Shown: in pieces, positions 17,686-25,822 of the stretch
Layout: the number at the start of each line of letters is the position of its first letter
How positions within the stretch are numbered: position 1 is the first letter of the stretch
NCBI GenBank assembly: GCA_947074145.1
Contig: CAMTOJ010000028.1
Location: forward strand, 1-44,402
DNA: 44,402 nucleotides
Source of the DNA: an uncultured Bacteroidales bacterium
GTDB lineage: Bacteria; Bacteroidota; Bacteroidia; Bacteroidales; JAUNSR01
Direction: 5' to 3'
Notes under the pieces: model-generated
What the model was told of the DNA's origin: nothing
Database searches by the model: none
What the model saw: only the letters and a program-made list of their open reading frames with translations
Position numbers and translations under genes: made by a program

Positions 17686-18522
17686 TTAGCAAGCTTTAAA
17701 GCTCATATCCAATCCTTTAACAGAGTGGGTGAGGGCTCCTACTGATATGTAATCAACACCACACTCCGCATATTCGCGAAGAGTTTCAAAAGTTATTCCG
17801 CCTGATGATTCTGTTTCAACTCGACCGTTGATAAGTTCAACCGCCTTTTTAGTATCGGCAGGAGAGAAGTTATCAAGCATAACACGGTCAACACCGATTT
17901 TAAGAGCTCGTTCAAGTTCGTCGAAGTTACGCACTTCAAGTTCGATCTTAAGATCTTTACCTTTATCCTTGCAATATTGTTTTGCCTGAGAAACTGCGTT
18001 TTCAAGACTTCCTGCGAAATCAACATGATTGTCTTTGATAAGAATCATATCGAAAAGTCCGATTCTGTGATTAACTCCACCACCGATTTTAACGGCAGCT
18101 TTTTCAATCATACGAAGTCCCGGAGTTGTCTTACGAGTATCAAGAACGCGAGTGTTTGTACCTTCAAGAAGTTTTACATATTTATTTGTCACCGTAGCGA
18201 TACCGCTCATACGCTGCATGATGTTAAGCATAAGACGCTCGGTCTGAAGAAGAGACTGAATCTTTCCTGAAACGATGAAAGCCACATCACCCGGTTTTAC
18301 GTGAGCACCGTCGTTGATGAAAATTTCCATTTCAAGAGAAGGATCGAAAGCATCGAAAACTTTCTTTGCCATTTCAACACCTGCAAGAATACCCTCTTGT
18401 TTGATAAGCAGTTTAGATTTTCCCATTGCATCGGCAGGGATTGTAGAAAGAGTGGTATGGTCGCCATCACCGATATCTTCGGCAAATGCCAGTTTAATTA
18501 AGTCGTCAATAAGATTATTCAT
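17686..18522 (-). CDS. nadC: Quinolinate phosphoribosyltransferase (NadC)
   Basis: 278-aa carboxylating nicotinate-nucleotide pyrophosphorylase, converting quinolinate and PRPP to nicotinate mononucleotide in de novo NAD synthesis. Characteristic motifs in order: EDIGDGDHTT at the N-terminus, TRKTTPGLR (substrate-binding Arg/Lys cluster), GGGVNHRIGLFDMILIKDNH, ELEVRN, VMLDN, ESSGGI and SVGALTHSV. Length is normal. Its ATG overlaps the DUF4783 stop (ATGAATAA), so the two are translationally coupled, an arrangement seen in other Bacteroidales. nadA and nadB are not in the window. Identification is secure. Confidence 0.97.
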   Translation of the reverse strand: MNNLIDDLIKLAFAEDIGDGDHTTLSTIPADAMGKSKLLIKQEGILAGVEMAKKVFDAFDPSLEMEIFINDGAHVKPGDVAFIVSGKIQSLLQTERLMLNIMQRMSGIATVTNKYVKLLEGTNTRVLDTRKTTPGLRMIEKAAVKIGGGVNHRIGLFDMILIKDNHVDFAGSLENAVSQAKQYCKDKGKDLKIELEVRNFDELERALKIGVDRVMLDNFSPADTKKAVELINGRVETESSGGITFETLREYAECGVDYISVGALTHSVKGLDMSFKAC

Positions 18523-18907
18523 TATTGTTTTCTATTCTTATTTGGTTTATAATATCCTTATTATTCTGTTGTTTTGAAAGGAAATGTATTCTGTATTTTT
18601 TCCCTTCAAAAGAGAAGGAAGCAATTAGGAAACTTGTATCCCCTTTAACGCCCTTGTGTAATACATTGAACTCATTTTTAGGATTTTCGGCAAAAAAAGG
18701 TGATATGCAATCAATAGCTTTTTTCTTAACTTCTTTTGAGTTCTTACCTAAAATTATCATATTTACATTGTCGGACAGAATTGATGATATATCCGATACT
18801 TTTCCCTTTATCATAGCCTCTTTAATCAACTTCTCTGATTCCGGGTTGAAAGCCGATATTGGAATAGAAAAAAACATAGCGATTGATAAAAAAGCACTTC
18901 TAATCAT
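18515..18907 (-). CDS. DUF4783-like exported protein
   Basis: 130-aa protein with an N-terminal signal peptide (MIRSAFLSIAMFFSIPISAF) and a small alpha/beta domain with a cystatin/NTF2-like look (about 22-130: helices, then FNVLHKGVKGDTSFLIASFSF and KKYRIHFL strands). It resembles DUF4783, which is commonly encoded just before nadC in Bacteroidales. The ATG at 18907 is preferred; a longer frame open to 19018 would cross the promoter palindrome and lose the signal peptide. Function is unknown; the conserved pairing with nadC may be only co-transcription. A long open frame on the opposite strand is a shadow. Confidence 0.75.
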   Translation of the reverse strand: MIRSAFLSIAMFFSIPISAFNPESEKLIKEAMIKGKVSDISSILSDNVNMIILGKNSKEVKKKAIDCISPFFAENPKNEFNVLHKGVKGDTSFLIASFSFEGKKYRIHFLSKQQNNKDIINQIRIENNNE

Positions 18908-18974
18908 AATGTTGAATTTTAGAATTGTCAATAAAGCAACATCACATTTATCATCATTAATAATCCTTATAATT

Positions 18975-18994
18975 ATTACATTTGCAAATGTAAT
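18975..18994. promoter_or_regulatory. Palindromic divergent promoter (DUF4783-nadC / rlmH)
   Basis: Perfect 20-bp palindrome ATTACATTTGCAAATGTAAT in the 121-bp gap between the two divergent start codons. Each arm contains TACATTTG, an exact match to the Bacteroidota -7 element TANNTTTG (plus 18977-18984, minus 18985-18992). Predicted leader lengths are about 38 nt for rlmH and about 70 nt for DUF4783. -33 elements are weak (TTTA on the minus side). Confidence 0.6.
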
Positions 18995-19028
18995 ATATTT
19001 TAAATAGTTAAACAGCATACCTTACAAT

Positions 19029-19502
19029 ATGAAGATTCTTTTTTTAGTTGTCGGAAAGACAAACGGAGCATATTTGAATGAAGCGATAAGTGATTATTGC
19101 AATAGGATAAAGTTTTATCTTCCGTTTGAGATGGAGGTTATTCCGGAACTTAAGAATGCAAAGAATCTTAGTTTCGATCAACAGAAAGAGAAGGAGGGGG
19201 AGCTGATACTTAAATCTTTGCAGGGTGGCGATTATGTTGTTCTTCTTGACGAAAAGGGAAAGGAGTTCACATCTGAACAGTTTGCAGGATATATAGAGAA
19301 GAAAATGCATACGGTCAATAAACGTCTTGTGTTTATCATTGGCGGACCTTACGGGTTTTCTTCAAAAGTTTATGATACGGCATCTGAGAAGATTGCTCTT
19401 TCGAAGATGACTTTTTCACATCAGATGGTACGCCTTTTCTTTGTAGAACAGATTTATAGGGCGTTTACCATTATAAATGGAGAACCTTATCATCATTCTT
19501 AG
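19029..19502 (+). CDS. rlmH: 23S rRNA pseudouridine-1915 N3-methyltransferase
   Basis: 157-aa SPOUT-class methyltransferase that uses S-adenosylmethionine to methylate pseudouridine 1915 in helix 69 of 23S rRNA on assembled ribosomes. The family signatures are all present: MKILFLVVGKT start, VLLDEKGKEFTSEQFA, IIGGPYGF (SAM-binding knot), LSKMTFSHQMVRLFFVEQIYRA and the invariant PYHH near the C-terminus. Length is typical (about 155-160 aa). It is divergent from DUF4783-nadC and 33 bp before the GH95 gene, so read-through into the fucosidase gene is possible because no terminator lies between them. Confidence 0.98.
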   Translation: MKILFLVVGKTNGAYLNEAISDYCNRIKFYLPFEMEVIPELKNAKNLSFDQQKEKEGELILKSLQGGDYVVLLDEKGKEFTSEQFAGYIEKKMHTVNKRLVFIIGGPYGFSSKVYDTASEKIALSKMTFSHQMVRLFFVEQIYRAFTIINGEPYHHS

Positions 19503-19535
19503 CGATAATTAGAATATAACCTTAAATAATAAAAG

Positions 19536-22004
19536 ATGAAACAGATTATTTTACCGTTTCTAATGTTATGCAGTTTCTCGGTCAAAGGAGAAGAACAATT
19601 GAAACTATGGTACGAACGACCGGCTTCGATATGGGAAGAAGCATTGCCTGTTGGAAACGGATTCATCGGCGCAATGATATACGGCGGTGTAGAGGAGGAA
19701 CTCATACAATTGAATGAGGGAACTCTTTGGTCAGGAGGACCTCAGAAATCAACTATAAATGCCAATGCATGGACACATCTTCAACCATTGAGGGAGGCTC
19801 TTGATAATAATGATTATGAATCGGCACATTCTTTGTCAAGAAAGATGCAAGGTTATTATACTGAGAGTTTTTTGCCATTAGGAGATCTTCATATAAAACA
19901 TAATTTTGAGAATCCCGTTAATCCCGTTAATCCCGTTGATTATAATAGGGAACTTGATATTGCAAATGCAATAGCAAAGACTGAATTTACAGTTGATGGT
20001 GTCAAATATACAAGGGAGATATTTACTTCTGCCCCCGACAGCGTGATGGTGATAAGGATTCATTCATCAGAACCGGAGAAGATTAATCTTGACATAACTC
20101 TTCAAAGCGAGTTGAATAACAATATCGAACCTTATAAAAATGATCATTTAATAATGAAGGGAAAGGCTCCGGCAAGAGTTGATCCGAGTTATTATAATAA
20201 AGATGGTCGTGAACCGATTGTACAATATGATCCGACAGGTTGTAACGGTATGAGATTTCAATCAATCGTAAAGGCAATATCTCCGGATGCAATTATTGAA
20301 GCTGATGAAAAAGGGTTGCATATAAAAAAAGGGTCTGAGGTTATACTTTACTTCTCTGCTGCAACAAGCTTTAACGGTTTTGATAAATGTCCCGATAGTC
20401 AGGGAAAAGATGAACGTGAGATATCACACAGATATATAAATGAGGCATCTGGTTATTCTTATGAAAACTTAAAGAGTAGACATACCGCTGATTATAAGAG
20501 TTACTTCGATAGGTTGGAGTTAACGCTTTACGGAGTTCCTGCCAATGAGGTGAATAAAAAACTGCCTTCTGATACCAGATTAAGACTTTACTCTTTGGGA
20601 AATAGTGATTTGAATCTTGAAACTTTATATTTCCAATATGGTAGATATCTCTTAATTTCTTCATCTCGAGTAAACGGTTCGGCTGCTAATCTTCAAGGAT
20701 TATGGAATAAAGAGATGCGTCCGCCATGGAGTAGTAATTATACTATAAACATTAATACTCAGATGAACTATTGGCCTGCAGAGAGTTCTAACCTCTCAGA
20801 AATGCATTCACCTTTACTTGAGTTTATCAACAATTTATCACAAGCCGGAAAACTAAGTGCAAAAGAGTTTTATAATGCACAAGGATGGGTAGCTCATCAT
20901 AATTCAGATATATGGTGTTTGAATAATCCTGTTGGTAATATGGGAGATGGCAGTCCGGAATGGGCTAATTGGACAATGGGCGGAAATTGGCTTTGTCAGC
21001 ATTTATGGGAAAGATATAGTTTTACCCGTGATAAATCTTTTTTGAAGAAACAGGCTTATCCGGTAATGAAGGAAGCTGCTCTTTTTTGTCTTGACTTTCT
21101 TATTGAAAAAGATGGTCATCTTATGACTTCTCCTTCAGTATCGCCTGAAAATCTGTTTTGGTATAATGATAAAAGATACTCTATAGCACCTGCTGCAACA
21201 ATGGATATGGCTATTATAAGAGATCTGTTTACAAATGTTATTGAAGCATCGGAAATTCTGGGAACAGATCGAAAATTAAGGAAAGAACTGAAAGAGAAAA
21301 AAGAAAAATTATTCCCATATAAGATAGGTTCTAAAGGTCAGCTCCAAGAATGGTGTTATGATTTTAATGAGGTAGAGCCTCATCATCGTCATCTTTCTCA
21401 TCTTTATGGGTTGCATCCCGGAAGAGAGATATCTCCAATATTCACACCGGAATTGGCAAAGGCAACAGAAAAGACTTTTGAACTACGCGGTGATGAGGGA
21501 ACCGGTTGGAGTAAAGGTTGGAAAATCAATTTTGCCGCACGACAACATAATGGTGATCATGCATATAAGATGATACGTGAGATTATGAAATATTATGATC
21601 CCAAAGAGGGAGGTCATGCCGGAGGAACATATGCAAATTTCTTTGATGCACATCCTCCTTTTCAGATTGATGGTAATTTTGGTGCGACTGCAGGTATTAT
21701 AGAGATGTTGATGCAAAGTCATATGGATGAGATACATCTTTTACCGGCTTTACCTATTGCCTGGCCATCGGGAAAAATAAGAGGAATGAAAGCGCGCGGA
21801 AACTTTGAGGTGGATATTGAATGGGATCAAAACCAACTGAAAGAGGGAAGAATAAAATCGGTATTGGGTAATCGCTGTATTTTAAGAACTGAACATCCGG
21901 TAGAGATAGTAGGTGTAAAGAGTACGGTTGAAGTAAGCGGAAAATATTTTATCTATAATTTCGATACATCAAAAGGGAAAACTTATATAATCAAAGCTAT
22001 ATAA
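19536..22004 (+). CDS. GH95 alpha-L-fucosidase
   Basis: 822-aa exported glycoside hydrolase of family GH95 (inverting 1,2-alpha-L-fucosidase; some members act on L-galactose). Signal peptide at about 1-18. The N-terminal beta domain starts KLWYERPASIWEEALPVGNGFIGAMIYGG and carries the LNEGTLWSGGP signature; the (alpha/alpha)6 catalytic domain spans about 310-730. Expected active-site residues: N405 and N407 in NYTININTQMNYWPAE, an acid in SPSVSPEN (E538), and D712 in FQIDGNFGATAG, by comparison with the Bifidobacterium AfcA residues. A C-terminal beta domain closes the protein. An in-frame 9-bp unit (AATCCCGTT) is repeated three times at 19911-19937, giving NPVNPVNPV near residue 126. No other glycan genes are adjacent. 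Family call is secure; the linkage is inferred. Confidence 0.95.
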   Translation: MKQIILPFLMLCSFSVKGEEQLKLWYERPASIWEEALPVGNGFIGAMIYGGVEEELIQLNEGTLWSGGPQKSTINANAWTHLQPLREALDNNDYESAHSLSRKMQGYYTESFLPLGDLHIKHNFENPVNPVNPVDYNRELDIANAIAKTEFTVDGVKYTREIFTSAPDSVMVIRIHSSEPEKINLDITLQSELNNNIEPYKNDHLIMKGKAPARVDPSYYNKDGREPIVQYDPTGCNGMRFQSIVKAISPDAIIEADEKGLHIKKGSEVILYFSAATSFNGFDKCPDSQGKDEREISHRYINEASGYSYENLKSRHTADYKSYFDRLELTLYGVPANEVNKKLPSDTRLRLYSLGNSDLNLETLYFQYGRYLLISSSRVNGSAANLQGLWNKEMRPPWSSNYTININTQMNYWPAESSNLSEMHSPLLEFINNLSQAGKLSAKEFYNAQGWVAHHNSDIWCLNNPVGNMGDGSPEWANWTMGGNWLCQHLWERYSFTRDKSFLKKQAYPVMKEAALFCLDFLIEKDGHLMTSPSVSPENLFWYNDKRYSIAPAATMDMAIIRDLFTNVIEASEILGTDRKLRKELKEKKEKLFPYKIGSKGQLQEWCYDFNEVEPHHRHLSHLYGLHPGREISPIFTPELAKATEKTFELRGDEGTGWSKGWKINFAARQHNGDHAYKMIREIMKYYDPKEGGHAGGTYANFFDAHPPFQIDGNFGATAGIIEMLMQSHMDEIHLLPALPIAWPSGKIRGMKARGNFEVDIEWDQNQLKEGRIKSVLGNRCILRTEHPVEIVGVKSTVEVSGKYFIYNFDTSKGKTYIIKAI
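19911..19937 (+). repeat. Three in-frame 9-bp repeats in the GH95 gene
   Basis: AATCCCGTT three times in tandem, encoding (NPV)x3 in a loop of the N-terminal beta domain. Changes in copy number would keep the frame, so this is a length-variable loop rather than an on/off switch. Confidence 0.85.
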
Positions 22005-22007
22005 TTT

Positions 22008-22062
22008 AAAAAAACGCATTCAAATGAGTTGCTAAAGTAATCTCATCGGAATGCGTTTTTTT
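22008..22062. terminator. Bidirectional terminator between convergent genes
   Basis: Outer stem AAAAAACGCATTC / GAATGCGTTTTTT (arms 22009-22021 and 22049-22061) with an inner ATGAG/CTCAT stem. T-runs are present in both directions. It separates the GH95 gene (plus) from the LytTR gene (minus). Confidence 0.85.
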
Positions 22063-22078
22063 ATCTCTTGTTCCCGTT

Positions 22079-22924
22079 TTAAGAGGGTGTATATTTCAAG
22101 AGCCAGGAGCTCGCTTTCTCGCTATATGTTTTTGATATCGGAATCTCAGGTACATTATCTATATCCATTTGCAAAAAGATTCCGCTTTTTTCTCTTTTTA
22201 TTATCCTTACCTGATCAAAGTTTACCATAAATGAACGGTGACATCTGAATATATTAGTATCGGCAAATACCGATTCCATATTTTTCATTGTATTGCGAAG
22301 CATATATTTCGATAGTTTTCCTTTATTCATATACCATATGATTACATAGTTGTCTGCCGATTCGATATATAATAGATTCTCCTTTTTTAAGGATACCCTA
22401 AACTCACCTTTGTCATCATAGAAAGAAATTATCTCATTCTTGTTTTGTATCTCATTCTCGACAAGTAGTTCGAGTTTATGTACTTTATCTTTCCATGAAA
22501 AATAGAGCCATAAGGCAGAATATGGCAAAAGTAGGACAAGAGAAGTGTTGATAGTTGAGCTTTTGAAAACCTGAACCAGATCTTTATTGGGGTCAAGATA
22601 TAATGTATAGAAAGTATAAAAACCCGACATGGCAGCTATCTCTATTAGTATCCATACACTATAAAGCCCATAAGAAATAGTATTTTTTTTTGTGTAATGA
22701 AACATTATAATTCTGCTTATCACAACAACCAATACTCCTGTCAGAATAATAAGACTTGAAAATAAAAAGAATCTCGCTTGTGAAACATTATACCAACTTT
22801 CAGAACTGAAAGGTTTATATATGTTTATAAAGATTAAAGCGAAAGCTGCCGTAAGAATAACCAGGCTTATTAGGTTCTTCTTTTCATAAAGATAGTCCGG
22901 AATTTTTGCTTTTAGGAAATTCAT
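22079..22924 (-). CDS. Membrane-bound LytTR transcriptional regulator
   Basis: 281-aa protein with four N-terminal TM helices (about residues 18-36, 54-77, 87-112 and 126-145). A short helical linker is followed by a C-terminal LytTR DNA-binding domain (about 165-278): LLYIESADNYVIIWY, LRNTMKNMES and the conserved FRCHRSFMVNFDQV. It has no receiver domain or kinase, so it probably senses through the membrane part and binds DNA directly. The start at ATG 22924 is preferred over the GTG at 22945, which would add seven residues. It is divergent, across about 105 bp, from the alpha/beta-hydrolase-like gene, which is its most likely target together with its own promoter (inference). Confidence 0.88.
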   Translation of the reverse strand: MNFLKAKIPDYLYEKKNLISLVILTAAFALIFINIYKPFSSESWYNVSQARFFLFSSLIILTGVLVVVISRIIMFHYTKKNTISYGLYSVWILIEIAAMSGFYTFYTLYLDPNKDLVQVFKSSTINTSLVLLLPYSALWLYFSWKDKVHKLELLVENEIQNKNEIISFYDDKGEFRVSLKKENLLYIESADNYVIIWYMNKGKLSKYMLRNTMKNMESVFADTNIFRCHRSFMVNFDQVRIIKREKSGIFLQMDIDNVPEIPISKTYSEKASSWLLKYTPS

Positions 22925-22960
22925 AATTAAGATTTTCTTTATCACAAATTTATAATTCTT

Positions 22961-23020
22961 TTCACATTAATCTGCCCCTGAATAGATATTTTCACCCCCA
23001 AATATAGGTATTCATCCCAA
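22961..23020. promoter_or_regulatory. Candidate LytTR site: TTCA(C/T) direct repeats
   Basis: Three direct repeats in the divergent gap: TTCACATTAA (22961), TTCACCCCCA (22991) and TTCATCCCAA (23011), spaced 30 and 20 bp apart, about three and two helical turns. LytTR proteins generally bind paired direct repeats spaced by about two turns. Weak evidence, pattern only. Confidence 0.3.
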
Positions 23021-23029
23021 TTAACCTAT

Positions 23030-24274
23030 GTGAATCCCTTTGAATTGGAGAAAGCAGACCATAGTTGTTTCTTTGCTATAGAACCACGAAATAATTATGG
23101 AATTATGGACTTTGTCAATCGTAGAAATTATCTAAAGAAGCTTTTCGAATATGATAAATCGATAGAACTTGAAGATAAAAAAGTTTGTATACGACCATTC
23201 GTTTTCACTGAAAACAATATGGCTTCCGAAGAGACAAGGTATGCTTCACTTGTCCCGCAGGGTACTGAGTTTTGTCCGGAACCGGATTTAAATATCCGGG
23301 AAAATAAAACCTTTAGTTATTCCGCATTTGCCCCCGTAGGGGGAACAAAATATAATGACTGTATCATTCTTCTTCATGGGCTTAATGAGCGTAATTGGGA
23401 AAAATATCTAACATGGGCAGAGTATTTATGTGAAAAAACAGGTAAACCTGTAATAATGTTCCCTATTGCTTTTCATATGAACCGAACACCTGCAAGCTGG
23501 TATACTCCAAGAAGTAGTATGCCATGGGTAAGTTATAGAAAGAGTAATACTCCCGAGGTTTCCAATTCTACATTCGCCAATGTTGCACTTTCATTAAGAC
23601 TTTCGTCATCCCCTTTGCGACTTTATACATCTGGAAGAGAGACAATATTGAATCTTTGGCAGTTGCTTAAAGAGATAAAAAGAGGGGATCATCCTTTGTT
23701 TAAAAGTGATACAAACGTAGATTTTTTTGCATATTCGATAGGAGCGATGATTGCACAGGTATTTCTAATAGGGAATCCTGAAGAGCTGTTGTCGGATAGT
23801 AAATTTTTCCTTTTCTGTGGTGGTTCCATCTTTGAAGAGATGAACGGTAGCGCCAGAGAGATAATGGATAATGCGGCCTGGGATAAAGTTTATTCTTTTT
23901 ATGCCCAAAATTATGGACAAACAAACGGACTTAATGACTCCGTTATGCCTGATCTGACAGAAGATTTTCTTAATCGCTCGTTTATTACGATGCTAAAAAA
24001 GGATTTGATGGAGGATTTCAGAAATAGCTTTTTCAGAGAAAATCAACATCGAATAAAAATAGTAACATTAAAGAAAGATACGGTTATTCCTACTCACGGA
24101 GTGAAAATTGCACTTGGAGAAACAGATAAAATTATTCTTAACGAACTTGATTTCCCATTTGAGTATACTCATCAGAATCCTTTCCCCTCAGAAAATGATA
24201 ATATAGAGAAGGAGCTTCTTAATGTGGCTTTTGATTCGGTATTCTCACCGGCATCCTCTTTTTTATCTGTATAA
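23030..24274 (+). CDS. Alpha/beta-hydrolase-like protein (DUF6051-like)
   Basis: 414-aa cytoplasmic-looking protein without signal peptide or TM helices. An alpha/beta-hydrolase core is suggested by IILLHGLNERNWEKY (about 112-126, oxyanion strand and HG motif) and by AYSIGA (234-239), a nucleophile elbow with Ser236 but Ala in place of the usual first Gly. A late 'KIVTLKKDTVIPTHG' strand-loop could supply the Asp, and a His-rich stretch near the C-terminus (YTHQNPFPSEN) the His of the triad. It resembles Bacteroidota proteins annotated as DUF6051. The GTG at 23030 is taken as start because an ATG two bases earlier is out of frame; the next in-frame ATG (about 23105) would remove 25 residues. 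Reaction unknown. It is divergent from the LytTR regulator. Confidence 0.65.
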   Translation: MNPFELEKADHSCFFAIEPRNNYGIMDFVNRRNYLKKLFEYDKSIELEDKKVCIRPFVFTENNMASEETRYASLVPQGTEFCPEPDLNIRENKTFSYSAFAPVGGTKYNDCIILLHGLNERNWEKYLTWAEYLCEKTGKPVIMFPIAFHMNRTPASWYTPRSSMPWVSYRKSNTPEVSNSTFANVALSLRLSSSPLRLYTSGRETILNLWQLLKEIKRGDHPLFKSDTNVDFFAYSIGAMIAQVFLIGNPEELLSDSKFFLFCGGSIFEEMNGSAREIMDNAAWDKVYSFYAQNYGQTNGLNDSVMPDLTEDFLNRSFITMLKKDLMEDFRNSFFRENQHRIKIVTLKKDTVIPTHGVKIALGETDKIILNELDFPFEYTHQNPFPSENDNIEKELLNVAFDSVFSPASSFLSV

Positions 24275-24369
24275 ATAAGAAGAGGTAATATATTATCTTA
24301 ATATATAATAATCGAACAAGAGGGTTTTTAATATTGTTATTTCGATAATATTAATTATACTCAAAATCT

Positions 24370-25812
24370 ATGTTATTTGATTTAAGAGGGTTTATATTAT
24401 CACTATTTATTATTCTGTTTTGTTTTGCCAAAGCACAACAAAACGATGTCCCTATGAGCTATGAAGCCTCACTTGATGTGCTTATAGCCAATAATACAGA
24501 GATAAAGATTGCTAAAAAGAGTTTTGAAATAGCCAAACAGGAAAAAGGTGTTGTAAACTCTTTTTGGTTTCCCAATATCAGTACTTCAGGGACTTATGCA
24601 CACCTATCAAATAAAGTGGAGGTGCGTCAATCTCTATCCTCATTAACGGACCCACTTAAAGGATTAGCCGAGGAGTTTTTTTCCGGTAATGCAGAAATAG
24701 GATCAATTCTTAACGGGATTGGTAGTAATGTATTTGCCGTCCCCTTATTCCCCAAGAACATAACTACAGTTGATGCAAATGTTGTATGGCCGATTTTTAC
24801 CGGAGGAAAAAGAATTTTTGCCGGTGATATTGCACGTCATATTGTTTCATCATCATTAGCCAAAGAGAGGCAAATAAAGTCTATTGCACGTGTAAAACTT
24901 GTTGAGGCATATTTTGCAATTCGTCTTGGAAGTGATGCTGTTAAAGTAAAAAAAGAGAATTTTGAAGCATTCACTAAACAATATTCAGATGCGCTTAAAC
25001 TTGAGTCGGAAGGGATGATAAATAAGGCCGACAGGCTTGTAGTTCAGGTTTTTATGGAGGAGTCTAAAAGAGAATATGAACAAACACAAAAGGATTATTC
25101 GGTGCTTCAGTCTGCTTTTCGAAGTTTGCTAAATATGACAGACACCACTTCTATCGTAGCCACAACCCCTTTGTTTATTAATGAATCATTTCAGAATAAA
25201 GAATATTTCACTTCGATAATGAAAGAGAATAGTAATCTTTTGGAGGTTATAGAGCTTCAAAAGCAGATTACAGAGATAGAAAGGAAGATGGCAATTTCGG
25301 AATATTCTCCAAATATTGCGTTTTGGGGGCGCCAGAATATTGCTTCTCACGGTATAAGCAAATATCTTTTGCCTCGCAATATGATAGGTGTTGGTTTTAC
25401 GTGGAATATTTTTGACGGACTTTCCAGAGAGAAAAAGATCCGACAGAGTAAACTTGCACAAATGACAATGGAACTTGAAAAGGAGAAAATAACAAATGAG
25501 CTTGAAGTGGGAATAGATAAGGCTTTTACCTCTATGGAAGTGGCTCTTGATAATATAAATGCTCTAAAGAGTACTATCGATCTTGCTCGTGAATTGATGA
25601 GAATGAGAGATAAGGAGTTTCGTGAAGGAATGGCTACAACGACTGAACTTGTAAATGCCCGAACTGCGCTTAATGATGTAAGGCTTGCATATCTTGCCGC
25701 ATTTTATGAATATGATGTTGCACTGATCACTTTATTGTCGTTAACCGGTATACCTGAAGAATTTGAAGTATATAAGGCAAACGGAAAAACCGAAAATTTT
25801 GTTTTTGAATAA
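24370..25812 (+). CDS. TolC-like outer-membrane channel of ABC-2 export operon
   Basis: 480-aa OEP/TolC family protein with a signal peptide (about 1-23, ends AKAQ) and the typical two-repeat helical barrel layout. The C-terminal repeat includes ELMRMRDKEFREGMATTTELVNAR followed by YDVALITLLSLTG. It should provide the outer-membrane exit for the system encoded by the next three genes. The adaptor ATG follows the stop by 10 bp, and the four genes form a clear operon. It is unrelated at the sequence level to the other TolC-like protein in the window beyond family membership. Confidence 0.9.
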   Translation: MLFDLRGFILSLFIILFCFAKAQQNDVPMSYEASLDVLIANNTEIKIAKKSFEIAKQEKGVVNSFWFPNISTSGTYAHLSNKVEVRQSLSSLTDPLKGLAEEFFSGNAEIGSILNGIGSNVFAVPLFPKNITTVDANVVWPIFTGGKRIFAGDIARHIVSSSLAKERQIKSIARVKLVEAYFAIRLGSDAVKVKKENFEAFTKQYSDALKLESEGMINKADRLVVQVFMEESKREYEQTQKDYSVLQSAFRSLLNMTDTTSIVATTPLFINESFQNKEYFTSIMKENSNLLEVIELQKQITEIERKMAISEYSPNIAFWGRQNIASHGISKYLLPRNMIGVGFTWNIFDGLSREKKIRQSKLAQMTMELEKEKITNELEVGIDKAFTSMEVALDNINALKSTIDLARELMRMRDKEFREGMATTTELVNARTALNDVRLAYLAAFYEYDVALITLLSLTGIPEEFEVYKANGKTENFVFE

Positions 25813-25822
25813 AAGAGTTACT

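Noticed and set aside
18525..19007. 160-aa plus-strand ORF opposite DUF4783
   Set aside because: Antisense shadow of a gene with a signal peptide and conserved coupling to nadC; it also covers the promoter palindrome and has a biased hydrophobic composition.
20824..20832. TTATCAACA inside the GH95 gene (and its reverse complement at 37899-37907)
   Set aside because: Single copies at about the frequency expected by chance in this AT-rich window; not part of the cluster at 17492-17668.
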